A stretch of 64,000 bases of DNA from Arthrobacter sp. H16F315 (GTDB lineage Bacteria > Actinomycetota > Actinomycetes > Actinomycetales > Micrococcaceae): contig NZ_JAMXSS010000002.1 of assembly GCF_024124825.1 (NCBI RefSeq), positions 3,286,001-3,350,000 of the forward strand, read 5' to 3'. Under the pieces are notes generated by a model. The model did not search any database, was not told where the DNA came from, and worked only from the letters and a program-made list of their open reading frames with translations. Below, in pieces: positions 19,207-29,268 of this stretch; position 1 is the first letter of the stretch; each line of letters starts with the position of its first letter. Both the position numbers and the translations under genes were made by a program.

Positions 19207-20133
19207 CTACGGTGCAGTGACAGTGATCGAGCTGAACATTCGCTTGATGTCCTGGTACGTGGACGTCGCCAGAAACGCACGGGCATCCTCCAGCGAGCCA
19301 AACTCACGGGACGCCGGGCCGGAGGCATCCGTGACCCAGCCCGGATTTGCACCGGAAAACACGGCATAGCTGGAGAACGCGAAGTAGTAGCCCGGCCGGG
19401 CTGCCCGAATCTGGAAGAACTGGCTGCAGGAGTCGATGCTGGCTCCGGCGGGTCGGGTGGTAATGCCGAAGGAGGCCACGAAGCTGTTGCCCGCGCTCTT
19501 GACACGATAGACAAACCGTGGCGGTACGGTGCCCGGGGCTGCGGGGTCGTAGGGGATGTTCACCGGGGAACTGTCCAGTTCCGCATAGGACTCCTGCGGC
19601 CCGCCGCAGGCACCCGGATCATAGCGCGGTCCCATCGGGCCGTAGTAGATCATAACGGCTGCGCGGGTGAAGTCCGGCCCGTCCGCTGCGCCCGGCACCG
19701 GGGCAAAGAGGTAGCCGCCATTAGCCGGATAATCCGGGTCTCCGGCGGTCCAGCCGAACCCCCAGTCCGGCGGAATCGTCAGTCGCACATATGTTTCGCT
19801 TCCCGCGTCCGGGGACGCCGGGTAGCCGGTGAGACGCCAGCCGTCCGGCGTCCACGTGGCAGTGCTCGACTGACCTGATACCGGCCGCGCCGGGTGCGGC
19901 CAGGACGTCACGGCAAAGGCGGCCACGACGGCCAGCCCCAGCATTGCCGCGATGGCTACGACGGCCGGCAGAAGACGGCGTCGGCCCGCCTCTGGACGGG
20001 TATCCGCGGACCGGTGGCTTTCGTCCGGGCCGGGCAACAGCAACAACCGTAGTTGCCACGCGGGATCGATCGGAGGTTTCGAATCATCCGGCACCGGGTT
20101 GGCGCCTCTTAAGAGTCTGTCGATCCGGTCCAT
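19207..20133 (-). CDS. Membrane-anchored protein of unknown function, paralogue C (sigma-linked)
   Basis: The protein has 308 residues. It starts one base after the stop of the ECF sigma gene, again the place of an anti-sigma factor. The cytoplasmic segment (MDRIDRLLRGANPVPDDSKP) resembles the paralogue B start (NRIEQRLHDAAP). One membrane span follows (LLPAVVAIAAMLGLAVVAAF). The outer domain has FGWTAGDPDYPA, AAVMIYYGP, a Cys, AELDSSPV, RFVYRV, SIDSCSQFF, and ends with SLEDARAFLATSTYQDIKRM. There is no zinc anti-sigma motif. What it senses is unknown. Confidence 0.8.
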   Translation of the reverse strand: MDRIDRLLRGANPVPDDSKPPIDPAWQLRLLLLPGPDESHRSADTRPEAGRRRLLPAVVAIAAMLGLAVVAAFAVTSWPHPARPVSGQSSTATWTPDGWRLTGYPASPDAGSETYVRLTIPPDWGFGWTAGDPDYPANGGYLFAPVPGAADGPDFTRAAVMIYYGPMGPRYDPGACGGPQESYAELDSSPVNIPYDPAAPGTVPPRFVYRVKSAGNSFVASFGITTRPAGASIDSCSQFFQIRAARPGYYFAFSSYAVFSGANPGWVTDASGPASREFGSLEDARAFLATSTYQDIKRMFSSITVTAP

Positions 20134-20134
20134 G

Positions 20135-20671
20135 TTAGGTTCCTGCGCTCTCATCGAGGTGCGGTGACAGGGTCGCCGCAAACGCCTTTTTCGCCCGGTG
20201 CACGCGCACACTGGCGGCCCCTTCCGAGCAGCCCAGGCACTGTGCGAGCTCCGCTGTGGTGAAGTTGTCCCAGTAGACGAGGATCAGGACCTCACGGTGT
20301 CTCGCCGCGATCCGGCCAAGAGCGGCGATCACCGGCTCTGACGTCGGCTCCCCCGTTTCGCCGAATCCTCCGCTGCCCGTTCCTCCCGGCTCGGGGCGCC
20401 GCGACGAAAAATCCTTCAGTTTCAACAAAAGTTCCCGCCGACGCTTGCGGCCCCGGTATTCGTTGCCCAGGACGTTTCGAGCCACCGCGCAGAGCCACGG
20501 CAAGCCGGCGTCCTCCTGCGCGGCGAACTTCCGCCACGCGATCCGAAAGACGTCGCCGGTGAGTTCCTGTGCGGTCTCCGGATCGCCGATCCGGCGGAGG
20601 ACGTACTGGTAGACGCGCCGATAGTGAGCCCGATAAAGGGCTTCAAACTCCGTTTCGCGTTCCAACAGCAT
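20135..20671 (-). CDS. ECF-family RNA polymerase sigma factor
   Basis: The protein has 178 residues. Region 2 (FEALYRAHYRRVYQYVLRRI, then the basic NEYRGRKRRREL stretch) and region 4 (REVLILVYWDNFTTAELAQC, then LGCSEGAASVRVHRAKKAF) are both present, so it should bind core polymerase and a promoter. It is followed one base later by the membrane-anchored paralogue C. Target genes are unknown; autoregulation is usual for this class. A TTTCCGG-containing 95-base gap separates it from xerD upstream. Confidence 0.88.
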   Translation of the reverse strand: MLLERETEFEALYRAHYRRVYQYVLRRIGDPETAQELTGDVFRIAWRKFAAQEDAGLPWLCAVARNVLGNEYRGRKRRRELLLKLKDFSSRRPEPGGTGSGGFGETGEPTSEPVIAALGRIAARHREVLILVYWDNFTTAELAQCLGCSEGAASVRVHRAKKAFAATLSPHLDESAGT

Positions 20672-20765
20672 GGGACCGCCCCGCTACCCCGATACCGAAT
20701 TCCCTCCGGTGTACTCCATGTTTCCGGATAGCAGGAAATTCTTACAGCCGTCCGGAAAAATCCTT

Positions 20766-21827
20766 CTAGCCCAGCGCCCGGGGGTGCGCGGCGGCGTAGA
20801 TCTCCCGAAGGGTGTCCGCCGTGACCAGCGTGTAAACCTGCGTGGTGGTCACGGATGCGTGGCCCAGCAGTTCCTGCACCACACGTACGTCGGCGCCGCC
20901 CTCGAGCAGGTGCGTGGCGAACGAGTGGCGGAGGGTGTGCGGCGAAACGGCCTTGGTGATGTGGGCTTTCTCAGCCGCGGTCTTGAGGATGGTCCAGGCG
21001 CTCTGCCGGCTGATGCGTCCGCCGCGGGCGTTCAGGAACAGTGCCGGGGTGCCCTTGCCCTTGGCCGAGAGCAGCGGACGGCCTCGGACCAGGTAGGCGT
21101 CGAGTGCGCGTGCGCCGAACGAACCCAGCGGGACGAGTCGTTCTTTTGACCCCTTGCCGAACAGCCTGACAATCGCGGGCCCGGCGTTGTCCTCTTCGTT
21201 CCGCCCTGGTGTGTGCAGCGAAATATCGTCGACGTCGAGGCCCACCGCTTCGCTGATCCGGGCGCCGGTGGAATAGAGGAACTCCAGCAGCGCCCGGTCC
21301 CGCAGCCCGGTGGCGGTGTCGGTGCCGACCGCTTCCAGGATCCTGGTGACTTCGTCGACACTGATGGCCTTGGGCAGCCGTTTGCCGGGCATGGGCGGGT
21401 GGACATCGCTGGCCGGGTCGGTGGGAGTGACGCCCTCAAGGGCCCAGAACTTATGGAGTCCGCGGACCGCCACCACCGTTCGGGCCGCCGACCGGATACC
21501 CAGTGCAGAGCCGCCGTCGGAGCCGTCGGAGAGCGCCTGGACGAAGCCGGTGACGTCCTGCCGGGTGACCTCGTCCGGACGCTGGCGGCCCGAACGGCAG
21601 AGGTGCCTGGCATAGCGGGCCAGGTCGCGCCGATAGGCGGAAAGGGTGTTGGCCGCGAGCCCCCGTTCCACGCCCATGTGCTGGAGGTAATCCGTGATGG
21701 CGCGGTCGATTGCCGTCGGCGGCCGCACCGGGGGCTGTGCCGCGACGGGGGCGGGCACTTCTGCGACCGAGGGCACCGGAGCCGGAAGGTGCGCCGGGGC
21801 CGACGGCTCGGCAGTGAGCGGTTCCAT
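20766..21827 (-). CDS. xerD: Tyrosine recombinase XerD
   Basis: Resolves chromosome dimers at dif with XerC. The protein has 353 residues, including a Pro/Ala-rich extension of about 45 residues before the SAM-like N-terminal domain ([20 protein letters not shown]). Catalytic residues of the integrase fold are visible: Arg in STGARISEA, Lys in [13 protein letters not shown], His-X-X-Arg in [17 protein letters not shown], His in [11 protein letters not shown], and the nucleophile Tyr in VYTLV. The ATG at 21827 lies two bases after the Nudix stop. Its place beside the Nudix gene and pyrG, and near parA and scpAB, marks the chromosomal XerD rather than a mobile integrase. Confidence 0.93.
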   Translation of the reverse strand: MEPLTAEPSAPAHLPAPVPSVAEVPAPVAAQPPVRPPTAIDRAITDYLQHMGVERGLAANTLSAYRRDLARYARHLCRSGRQRPDEVTRQDVTGFVQALSDGSDGGSALGIRSAARTVVAVRGLHKFWALEGVTPTDPASDVHPPMPGKRLPKAISVDEVTRILEAVGTDTATGLRDRALLEFLYSTGARISEAVGLDVDDISLHTPGRNEEDNAGPAIVRLFGKGSKERLVPLGSFGARALDAYLVRGRPLLSAKGKGTPALFLNARGGRISRQSAWTILKTAAEKAHITKAVSPHTLRHSFATHLLEGGADVRVVQELLGHASVTTTQVYTLVTADTLREIYAAAHPRALG

Positions 21828-21829
21828 CG

Positions 21830-22492
21830 TCAGCGCTGGCTGGGGTGCGCCGGCCACGGCGCGTTGCCCGGGCGAAGGCCCGTGAAGTTGCCGGCCCGCG
21901 CGGCTGCGGCGGCGAGGAGTCCGACGACGGCGGACGGGTTGTGCAGGCGCCCCTCCAACACCGCCTGGACGGCGTCGTCCAGGGAAATCCAGTGGAGTTC
22001 GATTTCTGCTTCCTCGTCGGTGCGGACGTGAAGTTCGTGCCCGGGCACATCGCTCAGGTCCCGGGCGAGGTAGATGCGGATGGCTTCGCTGGAGGAGCCG
22101 GGGGAATTGAAGAAGTCCGCCAGCACATTCCACTGCCCGGCGACGAGGTCGGCCTCCTCGGCGAGTTCCCTGGCCGCCCCGGCCACGAAGTCCTCGCCTT
22201 CTACATCAAGGAGCCCGGCAGGGATTTCCCACAGATCCATCCCGACGGGGTGCCGGTACTGCTTGATCAACAGCACTTCCCCGGCGTCGTTCATCGGCAG
22301 GACCGCCACCGCCCCGGGGTGGTCGATGTAGTCGCGGACCAGCGGATCGCCGTCGTCGTTGAGCTGGAAACTGTCACTGACAACGTCCCAGATCCGGCCT
22401 TGATAGACCGTACTGGAAGACAAAAGACGGCGCGGGCTCGGCTCATCCGAAACCTGCCGTGCAGCATTGGGGGTTTCAGGCTTACCGGGCAT
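21830..22492 (-). CDS. ADP-ribose pyrophosphatase-type Nudix hydrolase
   Basis: The protein has 220 residues. The Nudix motif runs from [20 protein letters not shown] into EADLV at about residues 92-115. A preceding domain-swap region ([18 protein letters not shown]) and [19 protein letters not shown] are typical of ADP-ribose hydrolases. The order pyrG - Nudix - xerD is conserved in actinobacteria such as Mycobacterium (Rv1699-Rv1700-Rv1701c). It is closely spaced with xerD (two bases), so the two are probably cotranscribed. Confidence 0.9.
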   Translation of the reverse strand: MPGKPETPNAARQVSDEPSPRRLLSSSTVYQGRIWDVVSDSFQLNDDGDPLVRDYIDHPGAVAVLPMNDAGEVLLIKQYRHPVGMDLWEIPAGLLDVEGEDFVAGAARELAEEADLVAGQWNVLADFFNSPGSSSEAIRIYLARDLSDVPGHELHVRTDEEAEIELHWISLDDAVQAVLEGRLHNPSAVVGLLAAAAARAGNFTGLRPGNAPWPAHPSQR

Positions 22493-22519
22493 CGCGCCGT
22501 CCTTTGATTTAGTTGGTGG

Positions 22520-24299
22520 TTACTTCGACGCTGCCGGGGCTGCTTTAGCTGCTGCCGGAGCCTTCACAGCAGTCCCTGCTGATACCTCCGCCGGTCCGGC
22601 GCCCTTCTGGTGTTCCAGGGCAGCCTTCACAAGTCCCGAGAACAGCGCGTGCGGCCGGGTCGGGCGTGAGCTCAGTTCCGGGTGCGCCTGCGTGGCAACG
22701 TAGTACGGGTGGACTTCGCGGGGCAGCTCGACGTACTCCACCAGCTTGCCGTCGGGTGACGTTCCGGAGAACACCAGCCCCTTGGCCGCAATCTGCTCAC
22801 GGTATTTGTTGTTGACCTCGTAGCGGTGGCGGTGCCGTTCACTAACCGTGGTGGTGCCGTAGGTCTCGGCGACCACGGACCCCTCGTCCAGTTTGGCCTC
22901 GTACAGGCCCAGGCGCATGGTGCCGCCCAGGTCGCCCTTGCCGTCGACGATGTCCAACTGCTCTTCCATCGTGGCGATCACCGGGTACTTTGAATCCGGC
23001 TCGAACTCGGACGAGGAAGCGCCCTCGAGGCCCACCACGTTGCGGGCGTACTCGATCACCATGCACTGCAGGCCCAGGCAGAGTCCCAGCACGGGGAGCT
23101 TGCTCTCGCGGGCGTACTTCAGCGCGCCGAGCTTGCCTTCGAGGCCCCGGATGCCGAACCCGCCAGGGACACAGATCGCGTCGACCCCGGCCAGGGACGT
23201 GACCGCACCTTCATGGGTTTCGCATTCGTCCGAGGGGACCCAGCGGATCTTGACCTTGGTGTCGTTGGCGAAACCGCCGGCACGCAACGCCTCGGTTACG
23301 GACAGGTAGGCGTCCGGCAGGTCGATGTACTTTCCGACCAGGGCGACCTCAACCTCGTGCTTGGGGTTGTGAACCGCGTCCAGGAGTTTATCCCAGCTGG
23401 TCCAGTCAACGTCCTTTAAACGGCAGGTCGAGGGCGCGGACGATGTAGGAATCCAGGCCCTGGGAGTGCAGGGTCTTCGGGATGTCGTAAATGCTCGGAG
23501 CATCGGGGCAGCCGATGACGGCGTCAAGGTCGACGTCGCACATGCGGCCGATCTTGTCGCGCATGGCCTGCGGGACTTCGCGGTCCGACCGCACCACAAT
23601 CGCCTCCGGCTGGATGCCGATGGAGCGCAATGCGGCAACTGAGTGCTGCGTCGGCTTGGTCTTCAGTTCCTGCGACGGTCCAATGTAGGGCACGAGGGAG
23701 ACATGCAGGAAAAACACATTTCCGCGGCCGATGTCCTGGCGGACCTGACGGGCGGATTCAAGGAACGGCTGCGACTCGATGTCGCCCACGGTGCCGCCGA
23801 TTTCGGTGATGATCACGTCGGGGGCATGCTTGCCCTCGGCCGGAAGCCGCATGCGCCGCTTGATTTCATCGGTAATGTGCGGAATAACCTGGACGGTATC
23901 GCCGAGGTACTCGCCGCGGCGCTCCTTGGCGATGACCGTGGAGTAGACCTGCCCGGTTGTGACGTTGGCCGAGCCTTCGAGGTTCTCATCGAGGAAGCGC
24001 TCGTAGTGGCCGATGTCGAGGTCCGTTTCGGCGCCGTCGTCGGTGACGAAGACTTCGCCATGCTGAAAGGGGTTCATCGTGCCCGGATCCACGTTCAGAT
24101 AGGGATCGAGCTTTTGCATAGTTACAGACAAGCCGCGTGCCCGCAGGAGGTGACCGAGGCTCGAAGCCGTCAGTCCCTTACCGAGCGAGGACGCCACACC
24201 ACCGGTTACGAAGATGTGTTTGGTCGTCTTGGACGAGCCCGGGAACCGGGAATTTACACGGGAATTTGATCGCTGCACCACGGAGTTCGAGCCTATCAT
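22520..24299 (-). CDS. pyrG: CTP synthase (one frame break)
   Basis: Makes CTP from UTP and glutamine; essential in the absence of cytidine uptake. The reconstructed protein has 592 residues. The synthetase domain starts [17 protein letters not shown]. The class I glutamine amidotransferase domain has the nucleophile Cys in [17 protein letters not shown] and an Ala-rich C-terminal tail. One extra base in the T3A3 site 23415-23420 ends the first frame at LDLPFKGR; with it removed the read continues [17 protein letters not shown]. The ATG at 24299 has GGAAGG upstream. A true null would be expected to be lethal or auxotrophic, so this is probably a sequencing error. Confidence 0.93.
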
Positions 24300-24377
24300 C
24301 AATTCGGCCTTCCAAGGTCCTGTCCGCGGGATTCCGCCGTGATGGTCATCCCGCATACGGGACGCCGCACGGGGCGC

Positions 24378-26117
24378 TCAGGCTTGCTGCGGCAGGAGCC
24401 GGGCATCGTCCAGCAACTCCTGGGCGTGGGCCTGCGCGGATTCGGAATCCTCCTGCCCGGCGAGCATCCGGGCGAGTTCGCGGACGCGCTCCGCTTCGCC
24501 GAGTAGTTGGACGTCACTGGAGGTGAAACCGGCCGCCGTGGAACCGTCGGCGCCGCGCACGGAGGTCTTGGTGACCCGGATGTGCTGATCGGCGAAGGCC
24601 GCCACTTGGGGCAGGTGGGTCACAACAAGGACCTGGACGTGCCGGGCGAGCATCGCCAGCCGGCGGCCGATCTCGACGGCGGCACGGCCGCCCACGCCGG
24701 CGTCGACCTCGTCGAAAACGAAGGTGGGGACCGGGTCGACGGCGGCCAGCACCACTTCGATGGCGAGCATCACGCGGGACAGTTCACCGCCGGATGCGCC
24801 CTTGCCCAACGGGCGCGCGGGGGCGCCGGAGTGGGGCTGGAGCAGGAAGGAGATCTCATCCGCTCCGAACGGTCCGGGCTGCCCGGCGGATTCGACGTTG
24901 ATCACCAGGGTGGCATCCGCCATCGCCAGGGCCTTGAGCTCGGCGCTGACCCGAACGGAGAGGTCTTTGGCGGCCTTTTTGCGCAGCTTGCTGAGTCCGG
25001 CGGCCTGCTTGGCCAGTTCGGTGCCTGCGCGAACCACCTCGGCCTCCAGCGCCTCGATCCGGAGGGAGTCGTCCTGCAGTTCCAGGAACCGTTTCCGGGA
25101 TTCTTCAGCCCACACCAGTACTTCATCGATGCTCGGGGCGTACTTGCGCACCAGCGTCGCCAGGGCCGCCCTGCGGTCCTCAATCTCGGCAAGCCGTTCC
25201 GGGCCCTCGGTGTCCAGGGTGGCCTGGTAGCTGGCGAGTTCGGTGGCGATATCGTTCAGCAGGAAGCCGACCTCGGCCAAGCGGGCAGCCGCGGAGCCGA
25301 GTTCCCCGTCATGTTCGGCGACATGCTCGAGGGTGCGCTTGGCGGAATCCACCAGGGCCGTAGCATCGTTGCCCTCGCCGAAGTCCTCGGCGATGAGCGC
25401 CTGATGTGCGGTGGTGGCAGCAATCCGGAGTTCCTCGACGTTGGCGAGTTTGACGGCCTCGGCCTTAAGCGATTCGTCTTCGCCGGGCTGCGGGTCGACA
25501 GCATCGATCTCGGCCAGCGCAGCTTCCAGGGATTCGGCCTCCCGGAGCCGTTCCCGGGCGGCGCTGCGGAGCTCCGCCAATTCGGCTTGGCTGGACTTCC
25601 ACCGGGCGTAGAGCTCCTGGTAGCTGCTGCGCGCCGCGGTCAGGCCCTCCCCCGCGAACTTGTCGAGGGCTTCGCGCTGCGCGACGGGGCTCTTGAGCCG
25701 GATCTGCCCGGACTGTCCGTGGACCACCACAAGGGTTTCGCCTATTTCGCCGAGCACCCCTACGGGCGCGGCGCGCCCGCCCAGATAGGCTCGGCTGCGG
25801 CCGTCTGCACCCACAGTGCGGGCGAGCAGCAACTCAGCACCGCCGTCGAACTCCTCAATCTCTGCCCCGGCCTCGCGGGCGCGCGCCACGGCTGGGTGGC
25901 CGGCGTCGAGCGTCACAGTTGCCTCCGCTGAGGCGCTCTTCGCGCCGCTGCGCACGGCCCCGGCGTCGGAGCGTGCGCCGAGCAGCAGCCCGACGGCGGT
26001 GACCACCATGGTCTTACCGGCGCCGGTCTCTCCGGTCACGACGCTCAGGCCCGGGCCGAGGGGAAGCGTGGCGTCGGTAATAACGCCGAGGTCGCGGATT
26101 CTCAGTTCTTCAAGCAT
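24378..26117 (-). CDS. recN: DNA repair protein RecN
   Basis: SMC-like ATPase acting in double-strand-break repair. The protein has 579 residues. Walker A is in VVTGETGAGKTMVV at about residues 27-40. A long helical coiled-coil middle runs roughly from residue 150 to 370. The ABC signature is in LGKGASGGELSRVMLAIEVV and Walker B in PTFVFDEVDAGVGGRAA. It sits three bases after the nadK stop, in the tlyA-nadK-recN order found across actinobacteria. No membrane genes (steA/steB type) lie between it and pyrG, unlike in mycobacteria. Confidence 0.95.
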   Translation of the reverse strand: MLEELRIRDLGVITDATLPLGPGLSVVTGETGAGKTMVVTAVGLLLGARSDAGAVRSGAKSASAEATVTLDAGHPAVARAREAGAEIEEFDGGAELLLARTVGADGRSRAYLGGRAAPVGVLGEIGETLVVVHGQSGQIRLKSPVAQREALDKFAGEGLTAARSSYQELYARWKSSQAELAELRSAARERLREAESLEAALAEIDAVDPQPGEDESLKAEAVKLANVEELRIAATTAHQALIAEDFGEGNDATALVDSAKRTLEHVAEHDGELGSAAARLAEVGFLLNDIATELASYQATLDTEGPERLAEIEDRRAALATLVRKYAPSIDEVLVWAEESRKRFLELQDDSLRIEALEAEVVRAGTELAKQAAGLSKLRKKAAKDLSVRVSAELKALAMADATLVINVESAGQPGPFGADEISFLLQPHSGAPARPLGKGASGGELSRVMLAIEVVLAAVDPVPTFVFDEVDAGVGGRAAVEIGRRLAMLARHVQVLVVTHLPQVAAFADQHIRVTKTSVRGADGSTAAGFTSSDVQLLGEAERVRELARMLAGQEDSESAQAHAQELLDDARLLPQQA

Positions 26118-26120
26118 GGT

Positions 26121-27160
26121 TCACTTCGCAGTCGATGGATCAGGAGTCTCGCCCGGGCCCGCGTGCGGTGGCCCAGCCTGCGGCGGAGTCGGCAGCGGGG
26201 GCATCGGCCGGGGCGTGCGGATCACCGGCACCGGCCCGGTGTTGATCGCGGAGGCTGCGGGCATCGGACCGCGCCAGCCTTGGATGGGCAGTTCAAACTT
26301 GCGGACCAGGCGGCCGGAGAACGGCGTCTGGTGCGTTCGGGCGAGACGGACGGGGGTGGCGGAGCGGGTCACTTCCACACGCGCTCCGGGCGGGAGGTCC
26401 ACCGAGCGCCGCCCGTCGCACCACAGCACCCCTGGGCTCCGGTCCGGTTCAGGATTTCGACGGCGAGCCGGGACCGGGGCGAGACCACCAGTGGTTTGGC
26501 GAAGAGCGCGTGCGCACTGATCGGCACGATCAGCAGCGCCTCAACCTCGGGCCACACCACCGGGCCGCCGGCGGAGAAGGCGTAAGCGGTGGAGCCGGTG
26601 GGAGTGGCCAGGACAACGCCATCGCAGCCGAAGGAGGTCAGCGGGCGCTCATCCACCTCGGTGACTACCTCGAGCATCCGTTCCCGGTTACCCTTCTCGA
26701 TGGCTGCCTCGTTCAAGGCCCAGGTATGCCAGATCTTCTGCCCGCGGACCCAGACCTGGACGTCGATGGTCATCCGCTCTTCCACGGTGTACTCGCGGCT
26801 CGCGATCCACTCCACGGTCTGGGCGAGGTCCGCCCGCTCACTCTCGGCGAGGAATCCGACGTGGCCGAGGTTCACGCCGAGCAGCGGCACGTCGACCTCG
26901 CGCACCAGTTCCGCGGCACGAAGGATTGTCCCGTCGCCGCCGAGGACCATCACGAGCTCCACTTCCGGCAGCATCACATGGTCATGGAGGATCTCAACAG
27001 GCTGGTCGAGGCGTCCGAAGAAGCGGACCATGTCGCCAAGTTCGGATTTCAGCATCACGGGAACGATGCCGGAGTCGTGGAGCCCGGCGCACGCCTCCCA
27101 GGCAGCCTTGAGTGACTCCTCACGGCCGGTGTGGGCAAGGATGAGGACGCGCCTGCTCAT
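26121..27160 (-). CDS. nadK: NAD kinase (one frame break)
   Basis: Phosphorylates NAD to NADP; essential in bacteria. The reconstructed protein has 346 residues. The GGDGT motif is in VMVLGGDGTILRAAELV, and other conserved blocks are LLGVNLGHVGFLAE, LNEAAIEKG and ATPTGSTAYAFSAGGP. A base is missing in the C4 run 26429-26432: the literal frame goes astray after NRTGAQG, while the restored frame reads VLWCDGRRSVDLPPGARVEV to a Pro-rich tail. The ATG at 27160 gives MSRRVLILAHTGREES. It lies 22 bases downstream of tlyA. Confidence 0.92.
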
Positions 27161-27182
27161 CGGGTTCCGCCTTCTAGTGCTT

Positions 27183-27996
27183 CTAGTACTTGGGCCAGAT
27201 CGTTCCGAGTAACGCAGCAACGGCTGCGTCCCGCTCTTCGATCTTAGGCAGGTCTGTCCTCATCCCGCGCTTTATCCACAGGAAGTACTCGACGTTTCCG
27301 TCCTGGCCGGGCAGCGGGCTGCTGGCAAGGCCCTTCAGTTCCAGGCCCGTGTCCACCGCTTCCGCCGCCACTTTGCCCACCGCGAGGCGGCGCTCCCGGT
27401 CCGAGGTGACAACACCGGTGCGGCCCAGCCGGTCCTTGCCGATCTCGAACTGCGGCTTGACCATCAGGACCAGGTCCCCGCCTGGCTCCGTGCACGCGGC
27501 CAGGGCTGCCAGCACGAGGGTGAGGGAAATGAATGACAGGTCGGCCACCGTCAGCGCGGCCGCTCCGCCGATCTCCTCCGGTGTTATGTAGCGGACATTC
27601 AGTCCCTCGTGGACGGAAACGCGGGGGGTCATTCCGGATCACGGAGACCAGTTGGTCGTGGCCCACATCGACGGCCACCACGTGGGCGGCACCGCGTCGC
27701 AGCAGAACCTCGGTGAACCCGCCGGTGGAGGCGCCTGCGTCCAGGCAGCGCTTGCCTTCAACCTCGACGGCCGGGAAAGCATCCAGTGCGCCGGCCAGCT
27801 TGTGCCCGGCGCGGCTGACGTAGTTGTCCTCATCCGCGGCTGCTACGTCCAGGCTTGCATCGTCCTGGACCTGGAGCGAGGCCTTCGCAAGTACGGCCCC
27901 GTTGGAACTGACTTTGCCTTCGGATATCAGTCGCGCGGCGTGGGTGCGGGACCGCGCCAGCCCACGGCCGACGAGGGCCTGGTCAAGCCTGCTCAT
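27183..27996 (-). CDS. tlyA: TlyA-family rRNA (cytidine-2'-O)-methyltransferase (one frame break)
   Basis: Expected to 2'-O-methylate 16S and 23S rRNA, the modification that confers capreomycin sensitivity in mycobacteria. The reconstructed protein has 270 residues. The S4 RNA-binding domain is MSRLDQALVGRGLARSRTHA. The SAM site is CLDAGASTGGFTEVLL, followed by DVGHDQLVSVIRNDP. One extra base in the G6 run 27623-27628 breaks the frame; after it RVSVHEGLNVRYITPEEIGG and VADLSFISLTLVLAAL complete the Rossmann methyltransferase. It starts inside the stop of the small gene upstream (ATGA). Confidence 0.92.
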
Positions 27997-28262
27997 GTCG
28001 TGGCATCCCCTGGTGAAGTGGTAGTTACGGACTCGTTCAGGGCGGCCAGCAGTTCATCGTGCAGGCTGGCGTACATCTCCGCGTGCCCCGCCACCGGCAG
28101 CTCCGGCAGCTTACTAAGTCCGCCCAGGAGGGCGGCTATCGCGGGATCCGTGGATGCGGGCTGTCCGCCGGCTTCGGGCGCATTCTCCGGACGCGTCGGC
28201 CAGCTGACCGGCACTTGCCCCGCAGCGAAGTCCTTTTCGGTGATGTGGTTGAGCTCGGTCAT
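27993..28262 (-). CDS. Small conserved protein between HAD phosphatase and tlyA
   Basis: The protein has 89 residues (MTELNHITEKDFAAGQVPVS...), acidic and Pro-rich in the middle, with a C-terminal predicted helix (HAEMYASLHDELLAALNES). Function is not recognised. It overlaps the tlyA start by four bases and begins ten bases after the HAD gene stop. A small gene occupies the same position in Mycobacterium (Rv1693), which supports it being real. The ATG at 28262 is chosen because the operon spacing fits and residues upstream are not coherent. Confidence 0.75.
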   Translation of the reverse strand: MTELNHITEKDFAAGQVPVSWPTRPENAPEAGGQPASTDPAIAALLGGLSKLPELPVAGHAEMYASLHDELLAALNESVTTTSPGDATT

Positions 28263-28272
28263 GGTCCCCAGT

Positions 28273-29262
28273 CTAGTGAACCAGCCATTCAAGGTCCGGC
28301 GCCAAGGCAGTGGCGGCCTCAGGGTTGGCCGCCCACCAGGCCGAACAGGCGGCCCGCCATGAATCGAGGTTGCCGGGATCACCGCTGACACGCACTGTCC
28401 GTCCTTGCACTTCGGCGGAGGCCGCGCCGCAGCGGTGCTGTCCGGCGTCGACCTCAATCACCGGGTACGGGCGGTAGAGGTCGGTGAGGTCGTTAATGAG
28501 ATAGTCGGGCCGTTCGAGGGTTCGGGCAGCCAGGATCGATTCGCGCGTGTCGACGCCGGTCAGGACGGCCACCGTCGCGAAGCCGGCGTTATTGCCGCCG
28601 AGGATGTCGGTGTCCAAGCGGTCACCGACAACCAGCGGCCGGTCGGCGGCAAGGCGTTTGGCCGCCGCGTGGAACAGCTGCGCTTCCGGCTTTCCGGCGA
28701 CCAGGGGCCGCTTTCCGGTGGCGGCGGCCACGGCAGCGACCAGGGTTCCGTTGCCGGGTGCAATGCCCCGGGCCTGCGGAATCGACATGTCCGTGTTGGT
28801 GGCCACCCACAAGGCTCCGCCGGCAACCACATAGGCGGCTTCCGCGAGGTCTTTCCAGCCGAGATCGGGATGAAAACCCTGAACGACGGCGACGGGGTGC
28901 TCCGCCTCGCTGCGGACGGGCACCAGCCCGGCGAGTTCAATCTCCTGCGCCAGCGAGTCGCCGCCCGTTATCAGGACGCGGGCGCCCGCCGGCAGCAGGG
29001 AAGCCAACAGCTCACCCGCGGCCTGCGAAGAGCTGACCACCTGATGATCCTCCGCCGGGGCGCCGAGTTCGCGCAGGTGCTGCGCGACCTGCGCGGGCGT
29101 CCGGGAGGCGTTGTTTGTGACATACACCAGCCCGACGCCGGCCACGGCCAGCCGGCGCAGGGACTCCACGGCGCCGGGTATGGCCTGCGGGCCTGCATAG
29201 ACGACGCCGTCAAGGTCGGCGAGGAGGGCGTCGAAGGTCGAAATCAGCTCGGCTGCAGCCAT
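28273..29262 (-). CDS. HAD-superfamily phosphatase (NagD/glycerol-3-phosphatase type)
   Basis: The protein has 329 residues. Catalytic motif I DLDGVVY has Asp16 and Asp18 (LLADLDGVVYAGPQAIPG), motif II is VYVTNNASRTPAQVA, motif III Lys is in VAGKPEAQLF, and motif IV is VVGDRLDTDILGGNNAGF. This is the class IIA cap arrangement. Mycobacterial Rv1692, in the same chromosomal place, is a glycerol-3-phosphate phosphatase, so lipid-polar-head recycling is a reasonable guess. The C-terminal 60 residues (QGRTVRVSGDPGNLDSWRAA) are an extra domain of unknown role. It starts six bases after the TPR gene. Confidence 0.88.
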   Translation of the reverse strand: MAAAELISTFDALLADLDGVVYAGPQAIPGAVESLRRLAVAGVGLVYVTNNASRTPAQVAQHLRELGAPAEDHQVVSSSQAAGELLASLLPAGARVLITGGDSLAQEIELAGLVPVRSEAEHPVAVVQGFHPDLGWKDLAEAAYVVAGGALWVATNTDMSIPQARGIAPGNGTLVAAVAAATGKRPLVAGKPEAQLFHAAAKRLAADRPLVVGDRLDTDILGGNNAGFATVAVLTGVDTRESILAARTLERPDYLINDLTDLYRPYPVIEVDAGQHRCGAASAEVQGRTVRVSGDPGNLDSWRAACSAWWAANPEAATALAPDLEWLVH

Positions 29263-29268
29263 TTCGGA

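Noticed and set aside
20766..21827. Tyrosine recombinase as evidence of a prophage or integrative element
   Set aside because: Sequence and neighbours (Nudix, pyrG) identify chromosomal XerD; no phage genes or attachment repeats were seen.
22520..24299. pyrG, tyrS and nadK as real pseudogenes
   Set aside because: One base each restores perfect family sequence; these are essential single-copy genes and the breaks share the single-base-run pattern.
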